DNA of 64,000 nt from Streptomyces indicus (GTDB taxonomy: Bacteria > Actinomycetota > Actinomycetes > Streptomycetales > Streptomycetaceae), in assembly GCF_900100315.1 (NCBI RefSeq), contig NZ_FNFF01000002.1, positions 124,001 to 188,000 on the forward strand, read 5' to 3'. Positions 36,716 to 47,580 of the stretch are shown here, piece after piece. Under the pieces are notes generated by a model, which was given only the letters and a program-made list of their open reading frames with translations, searched no databases and was not told the origin of the DNA. Positions within the stretch are counted from its first letter, which is position 1. Every line of letters begins with the position of its first letter. A program made the position numbers and the translations under genes.

Positions 36716-37891
36716 GTGTTCCTCAACACCCTCCTCGCCCGCAACCCCGGCCTCGCAGAGGCCGCGGCCGACCTGCACCGCACGGGTGCGATCCCGCCGG
36801 ACACGTACGTGATGGACCTCGACGCGGTCGAGGCCAACGCCGCGCTGCTGGCCGCCGAGGCCGAACGGCTCGGCATCACGCTGTGGTTCGTGGTGAAGCA
36901 GTTCGGGCGCAACCCCGCGCTGATCAAGGCGATCGCCCGGCACATCCCGAAGTTCGCGGCGATCGACCCGCCCGAGGCCCGCGTCCTGCACCGGGCGGGC
37001 GCCGCGGCCGGCAACCTCGGCCACCTCGTGCAGATCCCGCACCGCCAGCTGCCCGGACTGCTCGCCTGGCGCCCGGAGACGGTCACGGTCTTCGACCTGG
37101 CCAACGCCCGCGCCGTCTCCGCAGCCGCCCGCGAACTCGGCCTGGTCCAGGACGTGTTGATCCGCCTGGAAGGGGCACCCGGCACCGTCTACCCCGGCCA
37201 GGAAGGCGGCGTCCCGCTCGACGCGCTCGACTCCTTCGCGGCCGAGGTCGAGCGGTTGGAGGGCGTACGGATCGCGGGCGTGACCGCCTTCCCCTGCGTC
37301 CTCTGCGACCCCGAGGACGGCACTCCGCGCCCGACACCGAACTTCGACATCGCCCTGAAGGCACGGGAGTTGCTGACGGCACGCGGCCACAGCGGCCTCA
37401 AGCTCAGCGCCCCCAGCGCCACGTCGATGGCCTCGCTCCCGCTGCTCGCCTCGCTCGGCGCCACGCACGGCGAGCCCGGTCACGCCCTCACCGGCACGAC
37501 CCCGCTGCACGCCACGGATCCGGACCAGCCCGAGACACCCGCGTACGTCTACGTCACGGAGGTCGCACACACCCTCGCGGACGGGCGGCCCGCGGTGTAC
37601 GGCGGCGGCTTCTACCCGCGGGCCGGCATCAAGGAGGCCCTGCTCCCGCGCACCGACACCCGGCTCACCGTCCTCGACTCCCCCGCCGAGAACATCGACT
37701 ACTACCGGCTGCTCGAAGCCCCGGACGCCCCCGGCGTACGGGCCGGGGACACGGCTCTGCTCGCCTTCCGCACGCAGATCTTCGTCACCCGCAGCAACGT
37801 GGCGGTCGTCGCCGGGATCTCGGCCGGCCGGCCCCGCCTGGTCGGCCTGTACGACGCGCTGGGCCGTGCGCACGAGGAGGCCGCCGTATGA
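36716..37891 (+). CDS. yhfX: YhfX-family alanine-racemase-fold PLP enzyme
   Basis: 391-residue fold-type III PLP protein. The N-terminal TIM-like barrel has the likely PLP lysine in WFVVKQFGRNPALI; the later part matches the YhfX family (ITAFPCVLC-like segment, KLSAPSATSMASL, VYGGGFYPRAG). The family is annotated as amino-acid racemase/decarboxylase-like, with no proven substrate. GTG 36716 after AAGGAC. The stop overlaps the yhfW start (ATGA), so the two are coupled. Confidence 0.87.
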   Translation: MFLNTLLARNPGLAEAAADLHRTGAIPPDTYVMDLDAVEANAALLAAEAERLGITLWFVVKQFGRNPALIKAIARHIPKFAAIDPPEARVLHRAGAAAGNLGHLVQIPHRQLPGLLAWRPETVTVFDLANARAVSAAARELGLVQDVLIRLEGAPGTVYPGQEGGVPLDALDSFAAEVERLEGVRIAGVTAFPCVLCDPEDGTPRPTPNFDIALKARELLTARGHSGLKLSAPSATSMASLPLLASLGATHGEPGHALTGTTPLHATDPDQPETPAYVYVTEVAHTLADGRPAVYGGGFYPRAGIKEALLPRTDTRLTVLDSPAENIDYYRLLEAPDAPGVRAGDTALLAFRTQIFVTRSNVAVVAGISAGRPRLVGLYDALGRAHEEAAV

Positions 37892-39135
37892 GCGCGAGCG
37901 ATGTGCGCGCGAGCCGTACCGTCATCGTCGTCGTCGACGGCTTCGGTATCGGCGCGATGCCCGACGCGGGCGCCCTGCGGCCCGGCGACCTGCGGGCCGA
38001 CACCTGCGGCCACGTCCTCGACCACGGCGCCCGCGGGCTCGGCCGCCCCCTCCGCCTGCCGGCCCTCGGCAAGCTGGGCCTCGGCCTGGTGCACCCGCAC
38101 CCCGGCCTGGCCCGCAGCACCCCGCTGCCCGTGGCGGCCGGCCGTGCGGCGCTCGGCTACCCCGGCGCCGACACCTTCGCCGGGCACCAGACGATGATGG
38201 GCGCGGACTTCAGCAAGGTCACGGTGGCGCGGCTCGCGGAACACCTGGATGAGGTGGGCGCGGCATTGCGCGCGGCCGGCCACCGCGTCGAACTCCTCGA
38301 CGGCAGGCCCCTGTTGGTGGTGGACGGCGCGGTCCTGGTACACGACAACCTCGAAGCGGACCCGGGCATCAACTGGAACACCTCGGGCCGCCTGGAGGAC
38401 TTCGCCTTCCCGTCGATCCTCTCCATCGCGCGTACGGTGCGCTCGGTCGCCCCGGTCGCACGCGTGATCGCGGTCGGCGGCCACGCGTCCGGTCCGCTCT
38501 CCTCGTACGTGCGCGACGGGGACGCGGAGACCATCGGCCTGGACACCCCGGCCAGCGGTTTCTACCGCAACGGCGGGCTCGAAGTGCAGCATCTGGGCGC
38601 GGAGCTGGACCACACCCGCCAGCTGCCCTCGCTCGCCGCCGCGGCCGGGATCCCGGTCACGCTGGTGGGCAAGGCGGCGGACATCCTGGAGTGCGAGGCG
38701 GCGGTACGGCGGCCCGCGGTGCCCACGGCGGAGGTCCTGTCCCACACGCTGGAGGCCGCCCGGCACCCGGGCCTGGTGGTGGCCAACGTGCAGGAGACGG
38801 ACCTGGCCGGCCACCAGCAGGACGTACGCCGCTACGGCGAGGTCCTGGAGCAGGTGGACGCCGGACTCCTGGAGCTGCTGTCCCTGCTCGACTCCCCGGG
38901 CGACCGCCTCATCGTCACGGGCGACCACGGCAACGATCCGACGATCGGGCACGCGTACCACACGCGCGAGTACGTCCCGGTCCTGATCCACCGCCCGGAG
39001 GCGCCGGGCGTGGAACTGCTGCCGGACGCAGGGTCGTTGGCGGATGTGGGGGCTACGGCGGCGGTTGCGCTGGGGCTGGATGCGGCTGGTCTGGCGAACG
39101 GGTCGGCGCTGCACGTCGCTTCCGTCGGCGCCTGA
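37888..39135 (+). CDS. yhfW: YhfW phosphopentomutase-like protein
   Basis: 415-residue alkaline-phosphatase-superfamily enzyme related to phosphopentomutase. Metal and nucleophile motifs: VVVDGFGIGAMPDAG (metal Asp), GADTFAGHQTMMG (Thr nucleophile), NVQETDLAGHQQDVRRY, VTGDHGNDPT, HTREYVPVL. Phosphopentomutase moves phosphate between C1 and C5 of pentoses; YhfW may act on a related phosphosugar. ATG 37888 overlaps the yhfX stop. It is the last gene of the cluster, closed by a 15-bp hairpin. Confidence 0.88.
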   Translation: MSASDVRASRTVIVVVDGFGIGAMPDAGALRPGDLRADTCGHVLDHGARGLGRPLRLPALGKLGLGLVHPHPGLARSTPLPVAAGRAALGYPGADTFAGHQTMMGADFSKVTVARLAEHLDEVGAALRAAGHRVELLDGRPLLVVDGAVLVHDNLEADPGINWNTSGRLEDFAFPSILSIARTVRSVAPVARVIAVGGHASGPLSSYVRDGDAETIGLDTPASGFYRNGGLEVQHLGAELDHTRQLPSLAAAAGIPVTLVGKAADILECEAAVRRPAVPTAEVLSHTLEAARHPGLVVANVQETDLAGHQQDVRRYGEVLEQVDAGLLELLSLLDSPGDRLIVTGDHGNDPTIGHAYHTREYVPVLIHRPEAPGVELLPDAGSLADVGATAAVALGLDAAGLANGSALHVASVGA

Positions 39136-39159
39136 AGCCGCTCCCCTGGGGCTCGACGC

Positions 39160-39200
39160 GTACGGGCCCGGGTCACCGTGAAGGCGACCCGGGCCCGTAC
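39160..39200. terminator. Strong bidirectional hairpin between yhfW and ffh
   Basis: GTACGGGCCCGGGTC and GACCCGGGCCCGTAC form a perfect 15-bp stem with an 11-base loop. It closes two convergent transcripts. Confidence 0.88.
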
Positions 39201-39224
39201 CCGTACTCGTACAACCAAAGGCAC

Positions 39225-40796
39225 TCAGCCCATGAACTTCTTGAACTCATCCGGGAGTTCGAAGTCCTTGCCGCCCTGCTGACCGCCGGGCAGACCGAAC
39301 GCGCCGCCGGCCGCACCGCCGCCCTGCGCCGCCTGCTCGCGCCGCTCGCGGGCGGCCTGCTCCTCGGCCTTGCGCTTCATCGGGTTGCCCGACTTCCGCT
39401 TGCCCTTGGCCTGCTTCTGCTGCTTCTTCTGCCGGCCGGGGCCGCCGCCCATGCCCGGGATGCCGGGCATCCCCGGCATGCCGCCGCCCTGCGCCATGCG
39501 CGACATCATCTTGCGGGCCTCGAAGAACCGCTCGACGAGGTTCTTCACGGCGCTGACCTCGACACCGGAGCCCTTGGCGATACGGGCGCGGCGCGAGCCG
39601 TTGATGATGGTGGGCTCGGCGCGCTCCTTCGGCGTCATCGACTTGATGATGGCCGCGGTGCGGTCGACGTCGCGCTCGTCGATGTTGTTGATCTGGTCCT
39701 TGATCTGCCCCATGCCGGGCAGCATGCCGAGCAGCTTGGAGATGGAGCCCATCTTCCTGACCTGCTCCATCTGGGCCAGGAAGTCGTCGAGCGTGAAGTC
39801 CTTGCCGCCCTTGGCGCTCTGCAGCTTGGCGGCCATCTTCTCGGCCTCGGCCTGCGAGAAGGTCTGCTCGGCCTTCTCGATCAGGCTGAGCATGTCGCCC
39901 ATGCCGAGGATGCGGGAGGCCATGCGGTCCGGGTGGAACGCGTCGAAGTCGTCCAGCTTCTCGCCGTTGGAGGCGAACATGATCTGGCGGCCGGTGACGT
40001 GCGCGATCGACAGGGCCGCACCACCGCGGGCGTCACCGTCGAGCTTGGAGAGCACCACGCCGTCGAAGCCGACGCCGTCGCGGAAGGCCTCGGCGGTGTT
40101 GACCGCGTCCTGACCGATCATCGCGTCGACGACGAAGAGGACCTCGTCGGGCTTGACCGCGTCGCGGATGTCCGCGGCCTGCTGCATCAGCTCCTGGTCG
40201 ATACCGAGGCGGCCCGCGGTGTCGACGATGACCACGTCGTACTGCTTGGTCTTCGCGTACTCGATCGAGTCCTGCGCGACCTTGACCGGGTCGCCCACAC
40301 CGTTGCCCGGCTCGGGCGCGTAGATGCCGACGCCGGCGCGCTCGGCGACGACGCTGAGCTGGTTCACGGCGTTGGGGCGCTGGAGGTCACAGGCGACGAG
40401 CAGCGGCGCGTGGCCCTGGCCCTTCAGCCAGCGGCCGAGCTTTCCGGCGAGCGTGGTCTTACCGGCACCCTGGAGACCCGCGAGCATGATCACGGTCGGG
40501 CCGGACTTGGCGAACCGCAGGCGGCGGGTCTCGCCGCCGAGGATGCCGACGAGCTCCTCGTTGACGATCTTGATGACCTGCTGCGCCGGGTTCAGCGCCT
40601 GCGAGACCTCGGCGCCGGTGGCGCGCTCCTTGACCTGCTTGATGAAGGCGCGGACGACGGGCAGGGCGACGTCGGCCTCGAGCAGCGCGATACGGATGTC
40701 CCGTGCCGTGGCGTCGATGTCCGCCTCGCTGAGGCGACCCTTGCCGCGGAGGTTCTTGAATGTCGCTGCGAGGCGGTCGGAGAGAGTATCGAACAC
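39225..40796 (-). CDS. ffh: Signal recognition particle protein Ffh
   Basis: SRP GTPase that targets nascent membrane proteins with FtsY. It has 523 residues: N domain, G domain (GLQGAGKTTLAGKLG, VVIVDTAGRLG, VVLSKLDGDARGG) and a Met-rich M domain (KLLGMLPGMGQIK, RRARIAKGSGVEVSAVKNLV, MSRMAQGGGMPGMPGIPGMG). The tail is basic and then Gly/Gln rich. GTG 40796; the frame is open further upstream through the dispersed repeat, but homology begins at MFDTLSDRL. Confidence 0.97.
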   Translation of the reverse strand: MFDTLSDRLAATFKNLRGKGRLSEADIDATARDIRIALLEADVALPVVRAFIKQVKERATGAEVSQALNPAQQVIKIVNEELVGILGGETRRLRFAKSGPTVIMLAGLQGAGKTTLAGKLGRWLKGQGHAPLLVACDLQRPNAVNQLSVVAERAGVGIYAPEPGNGVGDPVKVAQDSIEYAKTKQYDVVIVDTAGRLGIDQELMQQAADIRDAVKPDEVLFVVDAMIGQDAVNTAEAFRDGVGFDGVVLSKLDGDARGGAALSIAHVTGRQIMFASNGEKLDDFDAFHPDRMASRILGMGDMLSLIEKAEQTFSQAEAEKMAAKLQSAKGGKDFTLDDFLAQMEQVRKMGSISKLLGMLPGMGQIKDQINNIDERDVDRTAAIIKSMTPKERAEPTIINGSRRARIAKGSGVEVSAVKNLVERFFEARKMMSRMAQGGGMPGMPGIPGMGGGPGRQKKQQKQAKGKRKSGNPMKRKAEEQAARERREQAAQGGGAAGGAFGLPGGQQGGKDFELPDEFKKFMG

Positions 40797-40880
40797 GGCG
40801 GTCGCGAATCCTCGGGTCGGTGGCGGGCGGGGGTGTGCGCCTTCCAGGGTATCCGGCGCCGTGAGCGGTCGAGCCTCCCC

Positions 40881-40998
40881 TTCAGCCCCTGCGGCGTTTG
40901 AGCAGATCCGACCGAAGGTCGGATGCGGGGGTCCGGGGGCGGAGCCCCCGGTTTCGGGAAGGGGCGGGTAGGGGAAACCGCCCGCCGCAGGCGCCCAC
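40881..40998. repeat. Dispersed intergenic repeat, copy 2
   Basis: Same element as 12231-12347, in the same orientation: identical over TGCGGCGTTTGAGCAG and the hairpin ATCCGACC-GAA-GGTCGGAT, then a CCGGGGGC/GCCCCCGG stem with a few substitutions. It sits between ffh and the glnD stop, 31 bases past glnD. Confidence 0.85.
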
Positions 40999-41028
40999 CG
41001 CAACCACAACGCGCCCGCACCCGATCCC

Positions 41029-43461
41029 CTACCGCAACGCCCCCTCCACCGACCGCACCACCTCCGCCGCATCCGAAGCCACCAGCGGCGCACCCTCCGG
41101 CCCGGTGACGTAGAACGCGTCCACCGCGTTGGAGCCCAGCGTGCTCACATGCGCCGAGCGCACCATCACGCCCGCGTCCTCGAGGGCCCGCCCGATCCGG
41201 TGCAGCAGCCCGGGTGCGTCCTGCGCCCGTACCTCGATCACCGTCGCCAGCTGCGAGCCGGCCGGGGCCACCGAGACCCGGGCCGGGGGCGCGACCGCGC
41301 CGCGCCGCCGCGGGTACGCCGCGTCCCGCTCGGCAAGGCGGCCCGCGATGTCGAGCGACCCGTCCAGGGCCCGTACGAGATCGGCGCGCAGCCGTGCCGC
41401 CTCCGGCAGCGAGCCGTACTCCGCCGCCACGCGCCACTGGAGCAGCAGCACCGAGCCCGCGGACTCCACATCCTCGGGCAGCGCGATCGCCCGCAGATCG
41501 GCCGTGCGCACGGTGAGCCGGTGCATCGCCAGGACCCCCGCCACCGCGGGCAGCACACCCGGCTGGTCCGGCACGGCCACGAGCAGCTCGACCCCGACGG
41601 GTTCGTCCGCTCCGGCCCCCTCCGTCTGCGCCCGCAAGGAGAGCACCGGCCCCCCGGTCCGGTACGCCTCCCAGGCCAGCCGTTCCTGCTCGACGGTGTT
41701 CGGCAGGGCGGCCGGATCCGGTACGGGATCCCCGGCAAGGAGCGCCCCCACCCGCTTGACCAGGTCCGCCACCAGCGACCCGCGCCACGTGGACCACGCG
41801 GCAGGTCCGGTCGCCAGCGCGTCCGCCTCGGTCAGGGCGTGCAGCAGTTCCAGCGTGGACGCCGATCCGACCGCCTCCGCCACGGACCTGATGGTGGCCG
41901 GATCGTCCAGATCCCGCCGGGTCGCCGTGTCGATGAGCAGCAGGTGATGGCGTACGAGGGTGGAGAGCACCTCGACGTCGGCGCGCTCGAAGCCGATGCG
42001 CGCCGCCACGTCCCGCGCGATGACCTCGCCGGCCTCGGAGTGGTCCCCGGGCCAGCCCTTGCCGATGTCGTGCAGGAGCGCGGCCACGAGCAGCAGGTCG
42101 GGACGGTGCACCCGGCGGGTCAACTCGCTTGCCTGGACGGCGGCTTCGACCAGGTGCCGGTCGACGGTCCAGGTGTGCACGGCGTTGCGCTGCGGCCGGC
42201 AGCGCACCCGCTCCCAGTCGGGCAGGAGCCGCGTGATCAGGCCTTCCGCCTCCAGCGCCTCCCATACGGCGACGGTGGGCCGCCCGGCGCCGAGCAGCGT
42301 CACGAACTGCTCGCGGGCCTCGGCCGGCCAGGGCGTGGGCAGCGGCTGGGTGGTGCTCGCGAGGGCCCGTACGGCGTGCAGCGAGAGCGGCAGGCCCGCC
42401 TGCGCGGCCGCGGCGGCGGCGCGCAGCGGCAGCACCGGGTCGCGGCCGGGCCGCGCCGCGCGCGCGAGCACGACCTCGCCGTCCTGCTCGACGACTCCTT
42501 CGGCGAGTGGGGTGCGTTCGGGGACCGGCTTGCCGCCCCCGAGCATCGCGCGCAGCCGGGGCCGCGTCTTGCGCGAGCGCAGTACGCGGCCCACTTCGCG
42601 CCAGGTCACATCGCTGGCGTACGCGATGGTCCGGGCCGCTTCGTATACCTGGCGGAGCAGCGCGTCGGCGTCCAACAGGCCGAGGGACGAGGCGACTTGG
42701 TCCTGTTCCTGGAGGGCGAGCCGGTCGGTGGCGCGTCCGGTGACCAGGTGCAGGGCGTCGCGCACGTCGAGCAGCCGGCGCCGCGCCTCGTCGAGTCCGG
42801 CGCGCGGGGCGTCCGCGAGCCAGGACGCGGCGACGGCGCGCAGGGCGGTGGCGTCGCGCAGTCCGCCGCGCGCCTCCTTCAGGTCCGGTTCGAGCAGGAA
42901 CTGCAACTCGCCCTGCCGCTCGGCCCGTTCGGCGCACAGCTCCTGGAGCTCGGTGAGCCGGCGCGGTGCCTGGTTGCGCCAGTCGGCGAGCACGGCGGTG
43001 CGCAGCCCGGCGGTCAGGCCGAGGTCGCCGGCGACGTGCCGGGCGTCGAGCAGTCCGAGCTGGACCTTCAGGTCCTCGCCGGCCGTCCGGCGCGCCTCCC
43101 CCGGGGTGCGGACGGAGTGGTCGAGGGCGAGGCCCAAATCCCAGACCGGGTACCAGATCCGGTCGGCGAGCGAGGCGACCGCGCCCGGGTCGGCGCTGCC
43201 GTCGTGCAGCAGGAGCAGGTCGAGGTCGCTGCGCGGGGACAGTTCCCCTCGCCCGTATCCGCCGACCGCGACCAGCGCGGTCCCCTTCAGGGGCTGCGCG
43301 CCGAACAGCCCGGCCAGCCAGTCGTCCGTGAGCCGGGCCAGGGCCGCACGGCGCGGCGGCCCGGACTGCTCCTCCCCCTGAAGGAGGCGCAGCCGGGCCG
43401 CCGCATAGCCGCTGGGTCCTGAATCCCCCTGAGATTCCATCACGGTGTCCGTAGTCGTCAC
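41029..43461 (-). CDS. glnD: [Protein-PII] nucleotidyltransferase GlnD
   Basis: Bifunctional sensor of nitrogen status that modifies PII; in Streptomyces it adenylylates GlnK. It has 810 residues: nucleotidyltransferase domain (VAVGGYGRGELSPRSDLDLL, the GSx..DxD active site), GlnD helical domain, HD hydrolase domain (LLLVAALLHDIGKGWPGDHS), and two C-terminal ACT domains (VPDQPGVLPAVAGVLAM; AQDAPGLLHRIGRALEDAG). GTG 43461 follows AAGGAG by seven bases. Third gene of amtB-glnK-glnD. Confidence 0.96.
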   Translation of the reverse strand: MTTTDTVMESQGDSGPSGYAAARLRLLQGEEQSGPPRRAALARLTDDWLAGLFGAQPLKGTALVAVGGYGRGELSPRSDLDLLLLHDGSADPGAVASLADRIWYPVWDLGLALDHSVRTPGEARRTAGEDLKVQLGLLDARHVAGDLGLTAGLRTAVLADWRNQAPRRLTELQELCAERAERQGELQFLLEPDLKEARGGLRDATALRAVAASWLADAPRAGLDEARRRLLDVRDALHLVTGRATDRLALQEQDQVASSLGLLDADALLRQVYEAARTIAYASDVTWREVGRVLRSRKTRPRLRAMLGGGKPVPERTPLAEGVVEQDGEVVLARAARPGRDPVLPLRAAAAAAQAGLPLSLHAVRALASTTQPLPTPWPAEAREQFVTLLGAGRPTVAVWEALEAEGLITRLLPDWERVRCRPQRNAVHTWTVDRHLVEAAVQASELTRRVHRPDLLLVAALLHDIGKGWPGDHSEAGEVIARDVAARIGFERADVEVLSTLVRHHLLLIDTATRRDLDDPATIRSVAEAVGSASTLELLHALTEADALATGPAAWSTWRGSLVADLVKRVGALLAGDPVPDPAALPNTVEQERLAWEAYRTGGPVLSLRAQTEGAGADEPVGVELLVAVPDQPGVLPAVAGVLAMHRLTVRTADLRAIALPEDVESAGSVLLLQWRVAAEYGSLPEAARLRADLVRALDGSLDIAGRLAERDAAYPRRRGAVAPPARVSVAPAGSQLATVIEVRAQDAPGLLHRIGRALEDAGVMVRSAHVSTLGSNAVDAFYVTGPEGAPLVASDAAEVVRSVEGALR

Positions 43462-43492
43462 CCAGCAGCTCCTTGCCTTTTCAGTTGCCCAC

Positions 43493-45186
<1,694 letters not shown>

Positions 45187-45327
45187 CGGCGTCTCCTCGT
45201 CGTCGTGTGCGGCCCGTGCGGGCGGAGCTGCGGTGCATGAGGGGTGGGCCGGCGGGTGGGCCGTACCGCGGACCGTGGGACGGTCCCGGCGGTCGTCCGG
45301 TTATGCGCCAGAGATTCCCGCAGCGCG

Positions 45328-45365
45328 GTTTCGAGGGATGCCGCCCGTTGTTTCGCGGCGGTGAC
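45328..45365 (-). promoter_or_regulatory. GlnR-type binding boxes upstream of amtB
   Basis: On the minus strand: GTCAC, six bases, GAAAC, six bases, CGGCA, six bases, GAAAC. This matches the actinomycete GlnR pattern (gTnAc-n6-GaAAc repeated) in three of four half-sites with exact spacing. GlnR activates amtB under nitrogen limitation in Streptomyces. The rest of the 381-base gap holds the nsdA terminator. Confidence 0.75.
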
Positions 45366-45439
45366 GAAGAGGTCGTGCGTGTTACGCGTACATGAACTGC
45401 CCCGGTCGGGCGGCTTGTCCGCTTCTATCCTGTGCAGCA

Positions 45440-45526
45440 CGCAAAAAGCCGGCCGCGGGGCCATCCGGGTTGACCTGGCGGTGGGGGAGCCGAGTCGGGT
45501 GGTCCGGGATGGCCGGCCGCGGCCGG
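45440..45526 (-). terminator. Long-loop terminator of nsdA
   Basis: On the minus strand CCGGCCGCGG + GGCCATCC (arm 45507-45526 with a two-base bulge) pairs with GGATGGCC + CCGCGGCCGG (arm 45449-45466), followed by CTTTTTGC. The loop is about 40 bases. The T-run gives minus-strand polarity. Confidence 0.65.
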
Positions 45527-45567
45527 GGTCTGTGGGTGGTGCGCTCAGGTGCTGAGTGCGGCAGGGG

Positions 45568-47037
45568 TCAGACGGCCTCGGCCGCCTCGGGCAGCTGGCG
45601 GGCCAGCCGGTCGGTCAGATCGATGAGCTTGTTGTCCTCGCCGAAGTCGCGGACCACGGAGTCGAGGGTCTTGCGCAGGCGGGTGTTGACCCGCTCGGAG
45701 CGCACCTTCTTCGCCACGTCCAGCGCCTTCTCGGCGAGCACGACGCTCTGCTCGGGCTCCTTCTGGAGCAGGTGCACGGTCGCCATGCCGATCAGGTTCA
45801 GCGCGTACGAGCGCTGGTGTTCGGCGTCCTTGGCGAACAGCTCCACTGCGCGGGCCATGATGGGCTGGGCGAGCGAGGCGTACGTAGGGCTGCGTCCGGC
45901 CACGTAGGCGAGGTCGCGGTACGAGTGCGCATTCTCCCCGTTGAGCTCCGCCTCGGAGAAGAAACGGATCCAGTCGGGCTCCGGCTCGTTCGCCTCCAGG
46001 GCGTCGGCGAAGGTGTCCTCCGCCATCCGTACGGCCCGCTTGGTCTTGCTGGGCTGGCCCATGTTGGCGTACGCGCGGGCCTCCATCGCATACAGCATGG
46101 CCTGGGTGCGCGGGGTGGCGCAGTCCCGACTGCCGTACTGGGCAAGGTGGATGAGCTCCAGGGCGTCGTCGGGGCGGCCGAGGTGGATCATCTGGCGGCT
46201 CATCCCGGACAGGATGTACGAGCCGAGCGGCTTGTCGCCGCCTTCCTTGGCGGCGTGCAGCGCGAGCACGAAGTACTTCTGGGCGGTGGGCTGGAGGCCC
46301 ACGTCGTAGCTCATCCACCCGGCCAGCTCGGCGAGTTCGGCCGCGATCTTGAACAGGCGCCGCTGGGTCTCGGCCGGCTGCGGCTCCTGGAGGAGGTCCG
46401 TCACCTCGTGCAGCTGGCCGACGACCGCCTTGCGCCGCAGGCCGCCGCCGCACTGCGCGTCCCACTGCCGGAACATCACGGTGGTGGACTCGAGCAGGTC
46501 GAGCTCGGGTCCCGACAGCCGGCTGCCGCGCCGGATCGGGGTGGGCGGCTCGGCTGCGGCGGGCGCGGCCGGGGTGGGCACCAGCCAGCGCTGCATGGGC
46601 TCGATGAGGGCGGGGCCCGCGGCGAGGGCGAGGGAGCTGCCGAGGAAGCCGCGGCGGGCGAGCATCAGGTCGCTGCGCGAGAACTCGCTGATCATGTCGA
46701 CGGTGTGCTCGCCGGTCCACGGCAGGTCGACACCGGACACGGAGGGCGCCTGGTGCGCGGTGCGCAGCCCGAGGTCCTCGACGGCGACCACGGCGCCGAA
46801 GCGCTCGGAGAACAGCTCCGACATGATCCGCGGGATCGGCTCGCGCGGCTGCTCGCCGTCGAGCCAGCGGCGTACGCGCGAGGTGTCGGTGGAGATGTGG
46901 TTGGCGCCCATCTGGCGGGCACGGCGGTTGACCTGGCGCGCCAGCTCGCCCTTGGACCAGCCGCTGCGCACGAACCAGGACGTCAGCTGCTCGTTGGGGC
47001 GCTTCTCGGCCGTGCCGCCGCCTCCCGTGCCGCCCAC
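45568..47037 (-). CDS. nsdA: NsdA-like regulator of sporulation and antibiotic production
   Basis: 489 residues from GTG 47037 (the frame is open to 47115; GGGGG seven bases before 47037 favours this start). The N-terminus EKRPNEQLTSWFVRSGWSKGELARQVNRRA looks like a helix-turn-helix; the middle carries a twin-Arg hydrophobic segment (LARRGFLGSSLALAAGPALI). The C-terminal half is a TPR-like helical array (LILSGMSRQMI.., ALELIHLAQYGSRD, MEARAYANMGQPSKTKRAV). It matches NsdA, which in S. coelicolor represses sporulation and antibiotic formation by an unknown mechanism. It lies beside amtB, as in other streptomycetes. Confidence 0.87.
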   Translation of the reverse strand: MGGTGGGGTAEKRPNEQLTSWFVRSGWSKGELARQVNRRARQMGANHISTDTSRVRRWLDGEQPREPIPRIMSELFSERFGAVVAVEDLGLRTAHQAPSVSGVDLPWTGEHTVDMISEFSRSDLMLARRGFLGSSLALAAGPALIEPMQRWLVPTPAAPAAAEPPTPIRRGSRLSGPELDLLESTTVMFRQWDAQCGGGLRRKAVVGQLHEVTDLLQEPQPAETQRRLFKIAAELAELAGWMSYDVGLQPTAQKYFVLALHAAKEGGDKPLGSYILSGMSRQMIHLGRPDDALELIHLAQYGSRDCATPRTQAMLYAMEARAYANMGQPSKTKRAVRMAEDTFADALEANEPEPDWIRFFSEAELNGENAHSYRDLAYVAGRSPTYASLAQPIMARAVELFAKDAEHQRSYALNLIGMATVHLLQKEPEQSVVLAEKALDVAKKVRSERVNTRLRKTLDSVVRDFGEDNKLIDLTDRLARQLPEAAEAV

Positions 47038-47580
47038 TGGAACGCCCCCATCCCTGAAGTCGACGCCGCTTCGAGTCCTGCCCGTCCAACGGGCCGTATC
47101 CACTGCCGGCACCACTGTCCGTCCAGGCCCCGGACCCGCGTCCGTGCTCGAGACCTCTCAAGTCCTTACAGAATGCCGTGAGTTACGTCCTCCTGTCCGG
47201 CACTTGCTCACCCACCGAACACGAATCCGACTTGCCCCCGGCATACCCACGACCGCGAACAGCCCCGGGTCGATGCACCGAAAGTAATCCTACGATCACC
47301 CTCCCGGCGAGGGCGTTCCAAGAAACGCCACCTTTCGCCACCCCTTCGAATGAACTCAGTTGCGGCTACACGCGATTCACTTGACACATGACGGACCGGG
47401 GTAGGCGGAGCGATGCGCACCGGGGCGCGCGTCGGTTTCCGCACCACCCGTGACCACTCCGGGCGCCACACCTGACCGATGGGGCGCCGCGTTACGGAGA
47501 GTCAGGGCCGGACTTGCACGGAGCGTCACGAGGACACTCCGGCTCGTAACCATCGACGCGTTCGACCCGTTGGAGGGGGT
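47038..47580. other. 543-base divergent intergenic region
   Basis: Lies between divergent nsdA and the primase-like gene, so it should carry both promoters. A TTGACA at 47381 points toward the primase-like gene but no good -10 sits at the right distance. No small gene with a credible start and ribosome site was found. Confidence 0.5.

Noticed and set aside
38691..40901. Long plus-strand frame opposite ffh
   Set aside because: It reads as low-complexity Leu/Val/Asp sequence, the usual antisense shadow of a GC-rich gene; ffh on the minus strand has clear motifs.
41149..43422. Long plus-strand frame opposite glnD
   Set aside because: Antisense shadow with no domain; glnD is unambiguous.
47381..47407. 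Promoter with TTGACA before the primase-like gene
   Set aside because: No acceptable -10 hexamer at 16-19 bases; only the -35 half is present.
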